From: an uncultured Clostridia bacterium
Lineage (GTDB): Bacteria; Bacillota; Clostridia; Oscillospirales; Ruminococcaceae
Assembly (NCBI GenBank): GCA_947631585.1
Contig: CANRLY010000123.1
Location: forward strand, 1 to 5,544
Reading direction: 5' to 3'
DNA length: 5,544 bases
Numbering within the stretch: the stretch's first letter is position 1; every line of letters starts with the position of its first letter. The notes below the pieces were generated by a model. It made no database searches. It saw only the letters and a list, made by a program, of their open reading frames with translations, and had not been told where the DNA came from. This document shows, one piece after another, positions 1 through 5,499 of the stretch. The position numbers were made by a program, and so were the translations under genes.

Positions 1-946
1 ATTTAGAGACGTTTTCCAGCGCTGACTCAAGGGTGACAAATCTGCCTTTTAATTCAGTTTTTTCTTCTGGGATCATCAGCGCACGTCTGACGATATTACC
101 AATGTGGTCTTTTTTATCTACCTGGAGCACAAGTGTGGTATTTAAAAAATACGGATTATCATAACTGGTTCTTCCGGCATCGTTAAGAGGCACTCCGTCA
201 ATATACACGTCATAAAAAACATAGTAATAATTAGTGTCCATCACAGGACCGTCCGGATCGGCAACGAAATCTTTGGGACCTGCTGTTTTTGTCACCTGAA
301 CAAAACTTGGCACTAATTCTACATTGCCGTCAAAATACTGTAAATAATTAATTTCTTCCAGGTATCTTTCACAATATGCAACTGCGTCCGCAACAGAATA
401 CTGTTCTCCGCAAACATCATAAGTTACGTCTGCGCTTTCACCGTACCGCAAGTAGATCGTGTCAGCCACTCCGGTCGAATTTGCTCTTTCATCTAAAGCT
501 TCAAGGCTTGTTATATCACACATTCCGTTGCTGTCAATAAATCCGATAAAATTCTTTCCGTTTTCCTCATCAGGTTCAAATCGAAAACAGTTCGTATCAT
601 CAATGTAAATATCTGACTTTTCGATAATGCCGCCAGTGAAAACATTGATAAATGAATATGCTTTATCAAGAGCCTCATCGCTTGTGTCTCTTTTTGTCCC
701 TGAACTGTAATAATCGTATAATTTTTTTGGATAAACAGCTGCGATCTTATCAGGCAGTATGAGGTTGTCGTATTTGTTTCCGAGAACATCTTCCTGGCTT
801 TCAAGAACTTTGTCCAAGCTGGCGTATTTAAAATGGAAATCGCTTTTGTTTAGTAATTTTGAGATCACAAATACAGCGATCAGACTAACGATAATAATTG
901 CGATAACTAATAAAATGATTTTTGTTTTTTTAGTTAATTTTTTCAT
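1..946 (-). CDS. Membrane-anchored extracellular protein of unknown function (3' end beyond the window)
   Basis: An uninterrupted frame reads from ATG at 946 to the left edge, giving 315 complete codons and no stop, so the C-terminus is missing. The start follows an AAAGGAG site (955-961) with 8 nt spacing. The N-terminus is Lys-rich (MKKLTKKTK), followed by one hydrophobic segment at about residues 10-29 and then a long polar, acidic, Tyr/Asp-rich region. This is the pattern of a single-pass protein with an N-in anchor and an outside domain. There is no lipobox Cys after the segment. The ectodomain carries four Cys (about 120, 143, 179, 192), which could pair. The codon pattern and lack of stops support a real gene. 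It lies 57 nt downstream of the small secreted protein gene with no terminator between them, so co-transcription is likely. No family is recognised; a surface or secretion-associated role is inference only. Confidence 0.85.
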   Translation of the reverse strand, partial: MKKLTKKTKIILLVIAIIIVSLIAVFVISKLLNKSDFHFKYASLDKVLESQEDVLGNKYDNLILPDKIAAVYPKKLYDYYSSGTKRDTSDEALDKAYSFINVFTGGIIEKSDIYIDDTNCFRFEPDEENGKNFIGFIDSNGMCDITSLEALDERANSTGVADTIYLRYGESADVTYDVCGEQYSVADAVAYCERYLEEINYLQYFDGNVELVPSFVQVTKTAGPKDFVADPDGPVMDTNYYYVFYDVYIDGVPLNDAGRTSYDNPYFLNTTLVLQVDKKDHIGNIVRRALMIPEEKTELKGRFVTLESALENVSK

Positions 947-954
947 TTTGCTGG

Positions 955-961
955 CTCCTTT
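955..961 (-). promoter_or_regulatory. Ribosome binding site of the membrane-anchored protein
   Basis: AAAGGAG on the minus strand, 8 nt before ATG at 946. It fixes the start of a gene that is otherwise easily missed because it leaves the window without a stop codon. Confidence 0.85.
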
Positions 962-1003
962 CTTAATATTCTATAATGTTAAAGCTTGATGATGACCGTA
1001 AGT

Positions 1004-1483
1004 TCAGCTTGAAAATTGGTATGTACCAGACATAGATGCCAGTACTGCACCACTTGCAGGCTCATCCAATCTGTACTCAACATGTGCATACATACCATAT
1101 TTAAAATCAACATTTAGCTTAGTTTTAGTAGACGACCCAGATTTCATATGATATTTTGCCGCCATACCTCCTATAACGGTCTTATTATCGACATCGACTA
1201 TATAAGTCCAATATCTTACTCTTGCAGTTTCACCGTTGTTGTTTTCGTTACTTGAAAACGATTTGCAATCACTTGTGAAGTAGTGTATAGTTCCATTATA
1301 TTCATTTGTACGAGTTTCGGATATTGACATGCGATTTGCATTTGTTGGTGCACCGGGGGAAGTTTTAGAAGTAAGTGACCAAGAATAAGATGGCGATGTG
1401 ACGGCACTAGCGTTGACTGCTATCGAGGATACCATGATGAGCGTTGTTACTAAAGAAATAGCTCTTTTAATGATTCTGTTCAT
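1004..1483 (-). CDS. Small secreted protein of unknown function (159 aa)
   Basis: The protein begins with a classical Sec signal peptide: basic MNRIIKR, a hydrophobic core at about residues 8-22, and an Ala-Ser-Ala cleavage site after residue 27, leaving a mature chain of about 132 residues. The mature part is rich in Ser/Thr/Asn/Tyr, has one Cys (73), and ends in alternating polar/aromatic stretches (about residues 86-159, ending SGTYQFSS) that suggest a beta-sheet fold. An AAAGGAAG site (1492-1499) precedes ATG at 1483 by 8 nt. A consensus sigma-A promoter lies about 125 nt further up. The membrane-anchored protein gene follows 57 nt downstream on the same strand. I recognise no family. Possible roles are an exported peptide or toxin with a membrane partner, or a surface protein; neither is shown by the sequence. 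No sorting motif (LPxTG) or lipobox is present. Confidence 0.82.
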   Translation of the reverse strand: MNRIIKRAISLVTTLIMVSSIAVNASAVTSPSYSWSLTSKTSPGAPTNANRMSISETRTNEYNGTIHYFTSDCKSFSSNENNNGETARVRYWTYIVDVDNKTVIGGMAAKYHMKSGSSTKTKLNVDFKYGMYAHVEYRLDEPASGAVLASMSGTYQFSS

Positions 1484-1608
1484 AATTATAACTTCCTTTC
1501 ATTATTGTAATTTTTTAAGTAAATAGTATCATTAACGTTATACATATTTTATCTCTGCATTGGAATCACCATTCTTTCTGGATATACCATATTAAGCCAA
1601 AATCTTCT
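1484..1608 (-). promoter_or_regulatory. Leader of about 125 nt between promoter and secreted protein gene, with two mini-ORFs
   Basis: The inferred 5' untranslated region is AT-rich. It holds two short ATG frames: 13 codons at 1549-1590, and 19 codons at 1486-1545 whose stop ends 2 nt before the ATG of the secreted protein gene. Neither has a convincing ribosome site, so translation is unproven. No riboswitch or terminator hairpin is apparent. Confidence 0.35.
1492..1499 (-). promoter_or_regulatory. Ribosome binding site of the small secreted protein
   Basis: AAAGGAAG on the minus strand, 8 nt before ATG at 1483. It supports that start over internal ATGs. Confidence 0.8.
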
Positions 1609-1614
1609 ATTTAA

Positions 1615-1643
1615 ATTATACTACTCCTTTTTGCCGTTGTCAA
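1615..1643 (-). promoter_or_regulatory. Consensus sigma-A promoter for the secreted/membrane protein pair
   Basis: On the minus strand, TTGACA (1638-1643) and TATAAT (1615-1620) are both perfect and are separated by 17 nt (1621-1637). Upstream of the -35 box the DNA is strongly A/T-rich with A-tracts, like an UP element. Transcription would begin near 1608, leaving an untranslated leader of about 125 nt before the gene starting at 1483. No operator is obvious within the promoter itself. Confidence 0.88.
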
Positions 1644-1685
1644 TGATTTTTTACATATTTTTCTGTTATTTTTCAAACAATTTCC

Positions 1686-1724
1686 ACCGGCAGACTATCA
1701 CCCGCAGGAGATGAATTTGCCGGT
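1686..1724. repeat. Perfect 7-bp inverted repeat between divergent promoters
   Basis: ACCGGCA (1686-1692) and its exact complement TGCCGGT (1718-1724) enclose 25 nt. The element lies about 43 bp from the minus-strand -35 box and about 40 bp from the plus-strand -35 box. Neither side has a T-run, so it does not look like an intrinsic terminator. GACTGCC (1734-1740) could pair with the left arm as an alternative, with one mismatch. An operator or the remnant of an RNA hairpin are both possible. Confidence 0.45.
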
Positions 1725-1763
1725 ATGATCAATGACTGCCAAACATCAAATTCAAATCCCCTC

Positions 1764-1792
1764 TTTACAAATCCTGAAATAGGTGGTATAAT
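1764..1792 (+). promoter_or_regulatory. Sigma-A promoter with extended -10 for the small RNA gene
   Basis: TTTACA (1764-1769) and a perfect TATAAT (1787-1792) are 17 nt apart. TGG stands directly before the -10 box, which makes an extended -10 element. The predicted start, near 1799, falls exactly at the 5' side of the RNA's closing helix, which links promoter and RNA. Confidence 0.88.
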
Positions 1793-1798
1793 GATAAT

Positions 1799-1939
1799 GT
1801 AAGAAAGGTTATCCGAGGTGGTAAATTTCGTTGCGACCACACGCCGATGGTATGACAGGGTGAACCGAGAGATGCGGGAGAGGCGACGCCCGCCGGATAA
1901 CCATTCTTATATAAACCGCTCCACGAGGGCGGTTTTTTT
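1799..1939 (+). ncRNA. Free-standing structured small RNA, family not recognised
   Basis: Transcription from the extended -10 promoter would give an RNA of about 112 nt plus terminator. The ends close in a long helix: GGTTATCC (1807-1814) pairs with GGATAACC (1895-1902). After one A-A mismatch, 1799-1805 pairs with 1904-1910. Inside are a hairpin GTGGT/ACCAC (1818-1822 with 1836-1840) and a hairpin GCGGG/CCCGC (1874-1878 with 1889-1893). The loop of the second contains GGCG (1882-1885), which can pair with CGCC at 1842-1845 as a pseudoknot. The linker 1846-1873 is purine-rich. An intrinsic terminator follows at once. No plus-strand gene lies downstream, so this is a trans-acting RNA rather than a riboswitch or leader. 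It lacks the GGAAG/AGCA apical signature of SRP RNA, the length and long central bubble of 6S RNA, and the features of tRNA or tmRNA. Its function is unknown. Confidence 0.8.
1914..1939 (+). terminator. Intrinsic terminator of the small RNA
   Basis: The stem AACCGC/GCGGTT (1914-1919 with 1929-1934) can be extended by CC/GG around a bulged T. It runs into seven T (1933-1939). Orientation is plus, because the minus-strand side has only a weak T-rich flank. Confidence 0.85.
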
Positions 1940-1969
1940 GTGTGCAAATTTCCCACAGCAATGTACTTG

Positions 1970-2016
1970 AAAAAAGAAAACCCCCGACCTGCATTCCGCA
2001 GATCGGGAGCTTTTTT
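1970..2016. terminator. Bidirectional terminator behind nspC, between convergent units
   Basis: A 10-position stem (1983-1992 with 1998-2007, one C-A mismatch, 5-nt loop ATTCC) is flanked by an A-run on the left (1970-1980) and a T-run on the right (2011-2016). It therefore reads as hairpin plus T-run on both strands. On the minus strand it ends the polyamine operon just after the nspC stop (2015-2017). On the plus strand it backs up the small RNA terminator. Confidence 0.85.
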
Positions 2017-3151
2017 ATAGCCTGCTTTTGAAGTCCTCGTACCCGAAGCTCTTTAATAGCTCCGGAACGCCGCTTCTGCCCAGTAAATAAATGTCCGGCA
2101 GGGGCATACCGTTGAAAGTGTTGTTTTTCACCATCGAATAGATCGCCATGTCCTCAAAAACCAGCCTGTCTCCGACTTTCAGCTCCTCGTCAAAGGAATA
2201 TTCCCCGATAACGTCTCCTGCAAGACAGGTCTGAGAACCCAGCCTGTAGATAAACTGCTTCTCTCCGACTTCCCCCGAACCGTAAAGCGGCGGTCTGTAG
2301 GGCATTTCAAGTACATCCGGCATATGACAAGCGGCGGAAGTGTCCAGTATTGCCGTCGGAATGTCCTGCTGCGTAATGTCAAGTACCTGCGTAATAAGAT
2401 ATCCTGCGTTTAAAGCGACCGCTTCGCCAGGCTCAAGGTATACTTCCAGCCCGAACTTGTCCTGCATAAGCCTTATGCACCGCTCAAGCCGCTGAATGTC
2501 ATAACCACTTCTTGTGATGTGGTGACCTCCGCCAAAGTTTATCCATTCCAGCTTTGGAAGAAATTCGCCAAACTTTCTTATAACTTCCTCTAAAGTGACC
2601 TCCAGAGCGTCTGAATCCTGCTCGCAAAGCGTGTGGAAATGCAGACCGCTGACCCCCTCCGGCAATTGGTCGGGGAAGTCCTTGCGCCTTATCCCAAGCC
2701 TTGAACCAGCCGAACAAGGGTCGTATATCTCGTGACCCTGCTGGGTGGAAAACTCCGGGTTTATCCTTAGACCTATCTTCTTTCCGCCGGAAAGAACTTT
2801 ATTTCGGTATTTCTCCAGCTGTGAGATGGAATTAAATATAACGTGGTCGCATAACCCGACTATCTCGTCTATTTCGCTTTTTCTGTAAGCGGCGGAAAAA
2901 ACGTGGTTTTCCTTGCCCATATGCTCACGCCCAAGCTTAGCCTCGAACAGACCGCTGCACGCCGTTCCGCTGAGATACTGCCCGATGAGCGGATATAGCC
3001 GCCAGCAGGAAAACGCCTTCTGCGCCAAAAGAATTTTGCAGCCGGTGCGCTCCTCAACCCCACGGAGAATTTCCAGATTTCGTATCAGCTTCCCCTCGTC
3101 GATAACGTAACAGGGGGTTGGCAGTTTCGTCTTGATATCGTTTATCATCAT
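2015..3151 (-). CDS. nspC: Carboxynorspermidine/carboxyspermidine decarboxylase
   Basis: PLP-dependent decarboxylase of the alanine-racemase fold (fold III). It removes the carboxyl group from carboxy(nor)spermidine to give spermidine or norspermidine in the cytoplasm. At 378 residues it has the usual length of the family. The PLP lysine is K45 in LLAQKAFS. Other family marks are GLHFHTLCE (169-177), the glycine loop INFGGGH (204-210) for the PLP phosphate, EPGEA (240-244), CLAGD (309-313), which supplies the C-terminal active-site Cys/Asp, and the AIYSMVKNNTFNG segment (336-348). There is no Shine-Dalgarno at a proper distance. The start at 3151 follows the upstream stop by 3 nt, so translation probably depends on re-initiation (coupling); ATG at 3148 is an alternative. 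As last gene of the operon it catalyses the step after the dehydrogenase encoded two genes upstream. An agmatine-derived substrate (carboxyaminopropylagmatine) is also possible. Confidence 0.93.
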   Translation of the reverse strand: MMINDIKTKLPTPCYVIDEGKLIRNLEILRGVEERTGCKILLAQKAFSCWRLYPLIGQYLSGTACSGLFEAKLGREHMGKENHVFSAAYRKSEIDEIVGLCDHVIFNSISQLEKYRNKVLSGGKKIGLRINPEFSTQQGHEIYDPCSAGSRLGIRRKDFPDQLPEGVSGLHFHTLCEQDSDALEVTLEEVIRKFGEFLPKLEWINFGGGHHITRSGYDIQRLERCIRLMQDKFGLEVYLEPGEAVALNAGYLITQVLDITQQDIPTAILDTSAACHMPDVLEMPYRPPLYGSGEVGEKQFIYRLGSQTCLAGDVIGEYSFDEELKVGDRLVFEDMAIYSMVKNNTFNGMPLPDIYLLGRSGVPELLKSFGYEDFKSRL

Positions 3152-3154
3152 AGC

Positions 3155-3397
3155 TTAATCAAAAATTGCTTTCTTTTTGCCGTTTTTGTTTTTGGGGTAT
3201 TCCCGAATACGAATAACGTTTGCCAGATTCAGGATACTTACGTTTTCGGTCTTGTCCTTTACCTTTATGCAGCCTTTGCCGATCTCGGTTATCCTGCCTT
3301 CAATGACCGAAGCATTAAGCGTGCCTGTAAAATTTGTGTAAATAATGTAGTCCTCTTCGGGCTCTATAAAACCTCTGAGCATTTCTTCGATTTCCAT
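3155..3397 (-). CDS. Small conserved-looking protein of unknown function in the polyamine operon (80 aa)
   Basis: A perfect AGGAGG site (3405-3410) sits 7 nt before ATG 3397. The gene lies 18 nt after the dehydrogenase and 3 nt before nspC, so it is clearly a translated operon member. There is no signal peptide or membrane segment. After an acidic N-terminus (MEIEEML), residues of about 19-67 alternate hydrophobic and polar positions around a central G-x-I-T-E-I-G-K-G turn, which suggests a small beta barrel of Sm/SH3 type (inference). The C-terminus is basic (KNKNGKKK, residues 69-76), which could bind nucleic acid or an acidic partner. It shows no catalytic motif. Its position between the two enzymes of one reaction pair suggests a regulator, scaffold or RNA-binding role, but nothing proves this. 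Confidence 0.85.
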   Translation of the reverse strand: MEIEEMLRGFIEPEEDYIIYTNFTGTLNASVIEGRITEIGKGCIKVKDKTENVSILNLANVIRIREYPKNKNGKKKAIFD

Positions 3398-3404
3398 AAA
3401 ATAA

Positions 3405-3410
3405 CCTCCT
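3405..3410 (-). promoter_or_regulatory. Strong ribosome binding site of the 80-aa protein
   Basis: AGGAGG on the minus strand, just after the dehydrogenase stop (3416-3418) and 7 nt before ATG 3397. It is the only strong site for both the small gene and the site-less nspC behind it. Confidence 0.88.
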
Positions 3411-3415
3411 TATCG

Positions 3416-4618
3416 TTAGTCCACAAGTACCGGATCAAAGTCCTCCTCCCAGGGAAGCCCCCACTTGTTGAGAGCTTCCATAAATGGGTCTGGGTCGAAC
3501 TCCTCGATGTTGTAAACTCCGGCTTTGTTCCATTTTCCGGTCATTATCATCATTGCGCCTATCATAGCAGGAACGCCCGTGGTGTAGGATATCGCCTGCG
3601 AACCCACTTCCTTGTAACACTCCTGATGATCGCAGATGTTGTAAAGATAGTAATTCTTATCCTTGCCGTCTTTTTTGCCCCTGAAAATGCAGCCTATGTT
3701 GGTCTTGCCCACAGTCCTGGGACCAAGGCTGGCAGGGTCGGGGAGAACGGCTTTCAAAAACTGCAAAGGAACTATCTCTTTTCCCTCGTACATTATAGGC
3801 TCGATGGAAGTCATGCCCACGTTTTCAAGGCATTTCAGGTGAGTGAGATAGCTCTGCCCGAAAGTCATAAAGAAACGTATCCTTTTTATGCCTTTGATGT
3901 TCAGAGCAAGGGACTCCAGCTCCTCGTGGTGGAGCAGATACATATCCTTTTCTCCCACCCCTTTGAAGTTGTACACACGCTTTATCTCCATAGGTTCGGT
4001 CTCTACCCACTTGCCGTCCTCGATGTAGCTTCCTTTTGCGGAAACCTCACGAATGTTTATCTCCGGGTTGAAATTGGTTGCAAACGGATAACCGTGGTCT
4101 CCGCCGTTGCAGTCCAGAATATCGATGTAATTTATCTCGTCAAAGTGGTGCTTCATAGCATACGCCGAGAAAACTCCCGTAACGCCCGGGTCAAATCCGC
4201 TTCCCAGAAGAGCCGTGATACCGGCTTTTTCAAATCTCTCCCGGTAAGCCCACTGCCACTTGTACTCAAACTTTGCGGTGTCCACAGGTTCGTAGTTAGC
4301 CGTGTCAACGTAATGTACCTTAGTTGCCAGACAAGCGTCCATGATGGTAAGATCCTGATAGGGCAGAGCCAGATTCAGCACCACGTCCGGCTTGTAGGAA
4401 TTTATAAGAGCGATAAGCTCGTCAACATTGTCAGCGTTGACCTGCGCCGTTTCGATGACCGTTTTCGTGGTCGGCTGCAATTTTTCTTTGAGAGCGTCGC
4501 ACTTTGACTTGGTGCGGCTGGCGATCATTATCCCCTCGAACACCTCGCTGTTCTGACAGCATTTGTGTATCGCCACGGAGGCGACTCCTCCGCAGCCGAT
4601 TATCATACATTTACCCAT
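3416..4618 (-). CDS. Carboxynorspermidine/carboxyspermidine dehydrogenase (saccharopine dehydrogenase family)
   Basis: NAD(P)H-dependent reductive condensation of L-aspartate semialdehyde with a diamine (putrescine or diaminopropane), or possibly with agmatine, to a carboxylated polyamine. The 400-residue length fits the family. An N-terminal Rossmann fold opens with MIIGCGGVASVAIHK (5-19; glycine motif 8-12) and an acceptor region near SRTKSKC (34-40). The middle carries YVDTANYEP (103-111), GSGFDPG (139-145) and the block CNGGDHGYPFATNFNPEINI (170-189). The C-terminal part has SYTTGVPAMIGA (344-355). These are typical of the LYS1-like polyamine dehydrogenases rather than of lysine-pathway enzymes. 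AAGGAG (4628-4633) lies 9 nt before ATG 4618. Spacing to speB is 29 nt. The product feeds the nspC decarboxylase downstream. The exact amine substrate cannot be read from the sequence. Confidence 0.92.
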   Translation of the reverse strand: MGKCMIIGCGGVASVAIHKCCQNSEVFEGIMIASRTKSKCDALKEKLQPTTKTVIETAQVNADNVDELIALINSYKPDVVLNLALPYQDLTIMDACLATKVHYVDTANYEPVDTAKFEYKWQWAYRERFEKAGITALLGSGFDPGVTGVFSAYAMKHHFDEINYIDILDCNGGDHGYPFATNFNPEINIREVSAKGSYIEDGKWVETEPMEIKRVYNFKGVGEKDMYLLHHEELESLALNIKGIKRIRFFMTFGQSYLTHLKCLENVGMTSIEPIMYEGKEIVPLQFLKAVLPDPASLGPRTVGKTNIGCIFRGKKDGKDKNYYLYNICDHQECYKEVGSQAISYTTGVPAMIGAMMIMTGKWNKAGVYNIEEFDPDPFMEALNKWGLPWEEDFDPVLVD

Positions 4619-4627
4619 ATTTCAACA

Positions 4628-4633
4628 CTCCTT
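4628..4633 (-). promoter_or_regulatory. Ribosome binding site of the dehydrogenase
   Basis: AAGGAG on the minus strand, 9 nt before ATG 4618, within the 29-nt gap after the speB stop. Confidence 0.85.
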
Positions 4634-4647
4634 ATTTATTGATGAAG

Positions 4648-5499
4648 TTATGACAACGCCAGCAGCATTTCTCTTATGACCTTGCAGGCGACTGCCGTGG
4701 AAACTCCGCTCTGGTCGTAGGGAGGGCTCAACTCATTCACATCGCAGCCTATTATGTCAAGCTCAGAGCAGGCAAGAGTAACAGCTTCCCTGAGACTGTC
4801 AAAAGTCACGCCGCCGGCCTCCGGAGTACCGGTTCCCGGAAAAATTGACGGGTCAAGCACATCGAGGTCTACAGTAAGATAAACTTTTTTCCCTCTAAGT
4901 GAAGATACCGCATTTTCCAGACCGCTGAAGTCAAATTTCTGCATAAAAGTATGCTCTTTTGCAAAAACGAACTCCTCACGGTCTCCGCTCCTTATGCCAA
5001 ACTGAAATATCCTGCCGTCTCCCACCAACTCCCAGCATCTTCTTAAAACGCAGGCGTGGGACAGCTTTTCTCCCAGGTAATCTTCCCTCAGATCGGCATG
5101 AGCGTCAAAATGAAGTATGTGGATATCGCTGTACTTTTTTGCAGCCGCCCTTACCGCTCCCAGCGTGACCAGATGTTCACCGCCTATCATAAAAGGCAGC
5201 TTTCCGTCCCTTAAAATAATATCGGCACGCTTTTCTATGTCCTCCAGAACACGCTCCGTGTTCCCGAGCGGAAGTTCCAGATCTCCGCTGTCAAAATACG
5301 AATAGTCCGTCATATCCTTGTCCTGATAGGGACTGTATGTCTCCAGCCCGAAGCTGTCGTTTCTTATGGCGGCAGGGGCAAACCTCGTCCCCGCACGGAA
5401 ACTGGTAGTTCCGTCAAATCCCGCCCCGAATAAAACTATCTTGCTGTCACCGTATTCGCCGTCGCAGCCGATAAAAGTCTGAACGTTCTTATTCAACAT
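4648..5499 (-). CDS. speB: Agmatinase-family ureohydrolase (agmatinase or aminopropylagmatinase)
   Basis: Binuclear manganese ureohydrolase that splits urea from agmatine to give putrescine, or from N1-aminopropylagmatine to give spermidine. The metal ligands are all present: H109 in GGEHLVTLG, D132/H134/D136 in HFDAHADLRE, and D211/D213 in TVDLDVLDP. The substrate loops GTGTPEAGG (222-230) and DVNELSPPYDQS (253-264) and the IRSGDREEF segment (169-177) match the SpeB branch of Gram-positive and thermophilic bacteria more than arginase or formimidoglutamase. In the SHG motif position it has SHAC (147-150). At 283 residues it has normal length. GGAGGA (5511-5516) precedes ATG 5499 by 11 nt, inside the end of the preceding speE gene, which overlaps it by 11 nt. 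With a dehydrogenase and nspC next door, use of aminopropylagmatine as substrate is a real option; sequence alone does not decide. Confidence 0.9.
   Translation of the reverse strand: MLNKNVQTFIGCDGEYGDSKIVLFGAGFDGTTSFRAGTRFAPAAIRNDSFGLETYSPYQDKDMTDYSYFDSGDLELPLGNTERVLEDIEKRADIILRDGKLPFMIGGEHLVTLGAVRAAAKKYSDIHILHFDAHADLREDYLGEKLSHACVLRRCWELVGDGRIFQFGIRSGDREEFVFAKEHTFMQKFDFSGLENAVSSLRGKKVYLTVDLDVLDPSIFPGTGTPEAGGVTFDSLREAVTLACSELDIIGCDVNELSPPYDQSGVSTAVACKVIREMLLALS

Noticed and set aside
511..804. Minus-strand ATG frame of 97 codons
   Set aside because: It is out of frame with the longer gene 946-1, which has a ribosome site, a membrane anchor and no stops over 315 codons.
759..989. Plus-strand hydrophobic frame of 76 codons
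   Set aside because: It is antisense to the anchor segment and ribosome site of the membrane protein gene. Its hydrophobicity results from the AT-rich complement, and it has no ribosome site of its own.
1855..1870. ACAGGGTGAACCGAGA resembles the T-box antiterminator element (AGGGTGGNACCGCG)
   Set aside because: The TGG that pairs with the tRNA end is missing, the terminator lies after a closed helix, and no aminoacylation or amino-acid gene follows on the plus strand.
1799..1939. Guanidine, SAM or other riboswitch (GAGAG and CGGGAGA-like pieces), attractive beside agmatine genes
   Set aside because: The conserved cores are not present, and the RNA points towards the 3' end of nspC, so it cannot control that operon in cis.
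1799..1939. SRP RNA or 6S RNA
   Set aside because: There is no conserved SRP apical loop. It is too short, and the interior is a multi-hairpin core rather than a long rod with one central bubble as in 6S.
1765..1994. Minus-strand frames of 61-63 codons
   Set aside because: They run through the small RNA promoter, helix and terminator and have no ribosome site. Those elements explain the sequence better.
3626..4507. Plus-strand frame of 293 codons with ATG
   Set aside because: It lies entirely opposite the dehydrogenase, whose motifs are clear. It has no ribosome site and no family features, and is a mirror of codon bias in the real gene.
3416..4618. Saccharopine dehydrogenase of lysine metabolism
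   Set aside because: Same fold family, but the position between speB and nspC and the polyamine-type central block argue for carboxyspermidine dehydrogenase.
4648..5499. Arginase or formimidoglutamase
   Set aside because: The substrate loops and overall segment order fit the SpeB branch, and all neighbours are polyamine genes.
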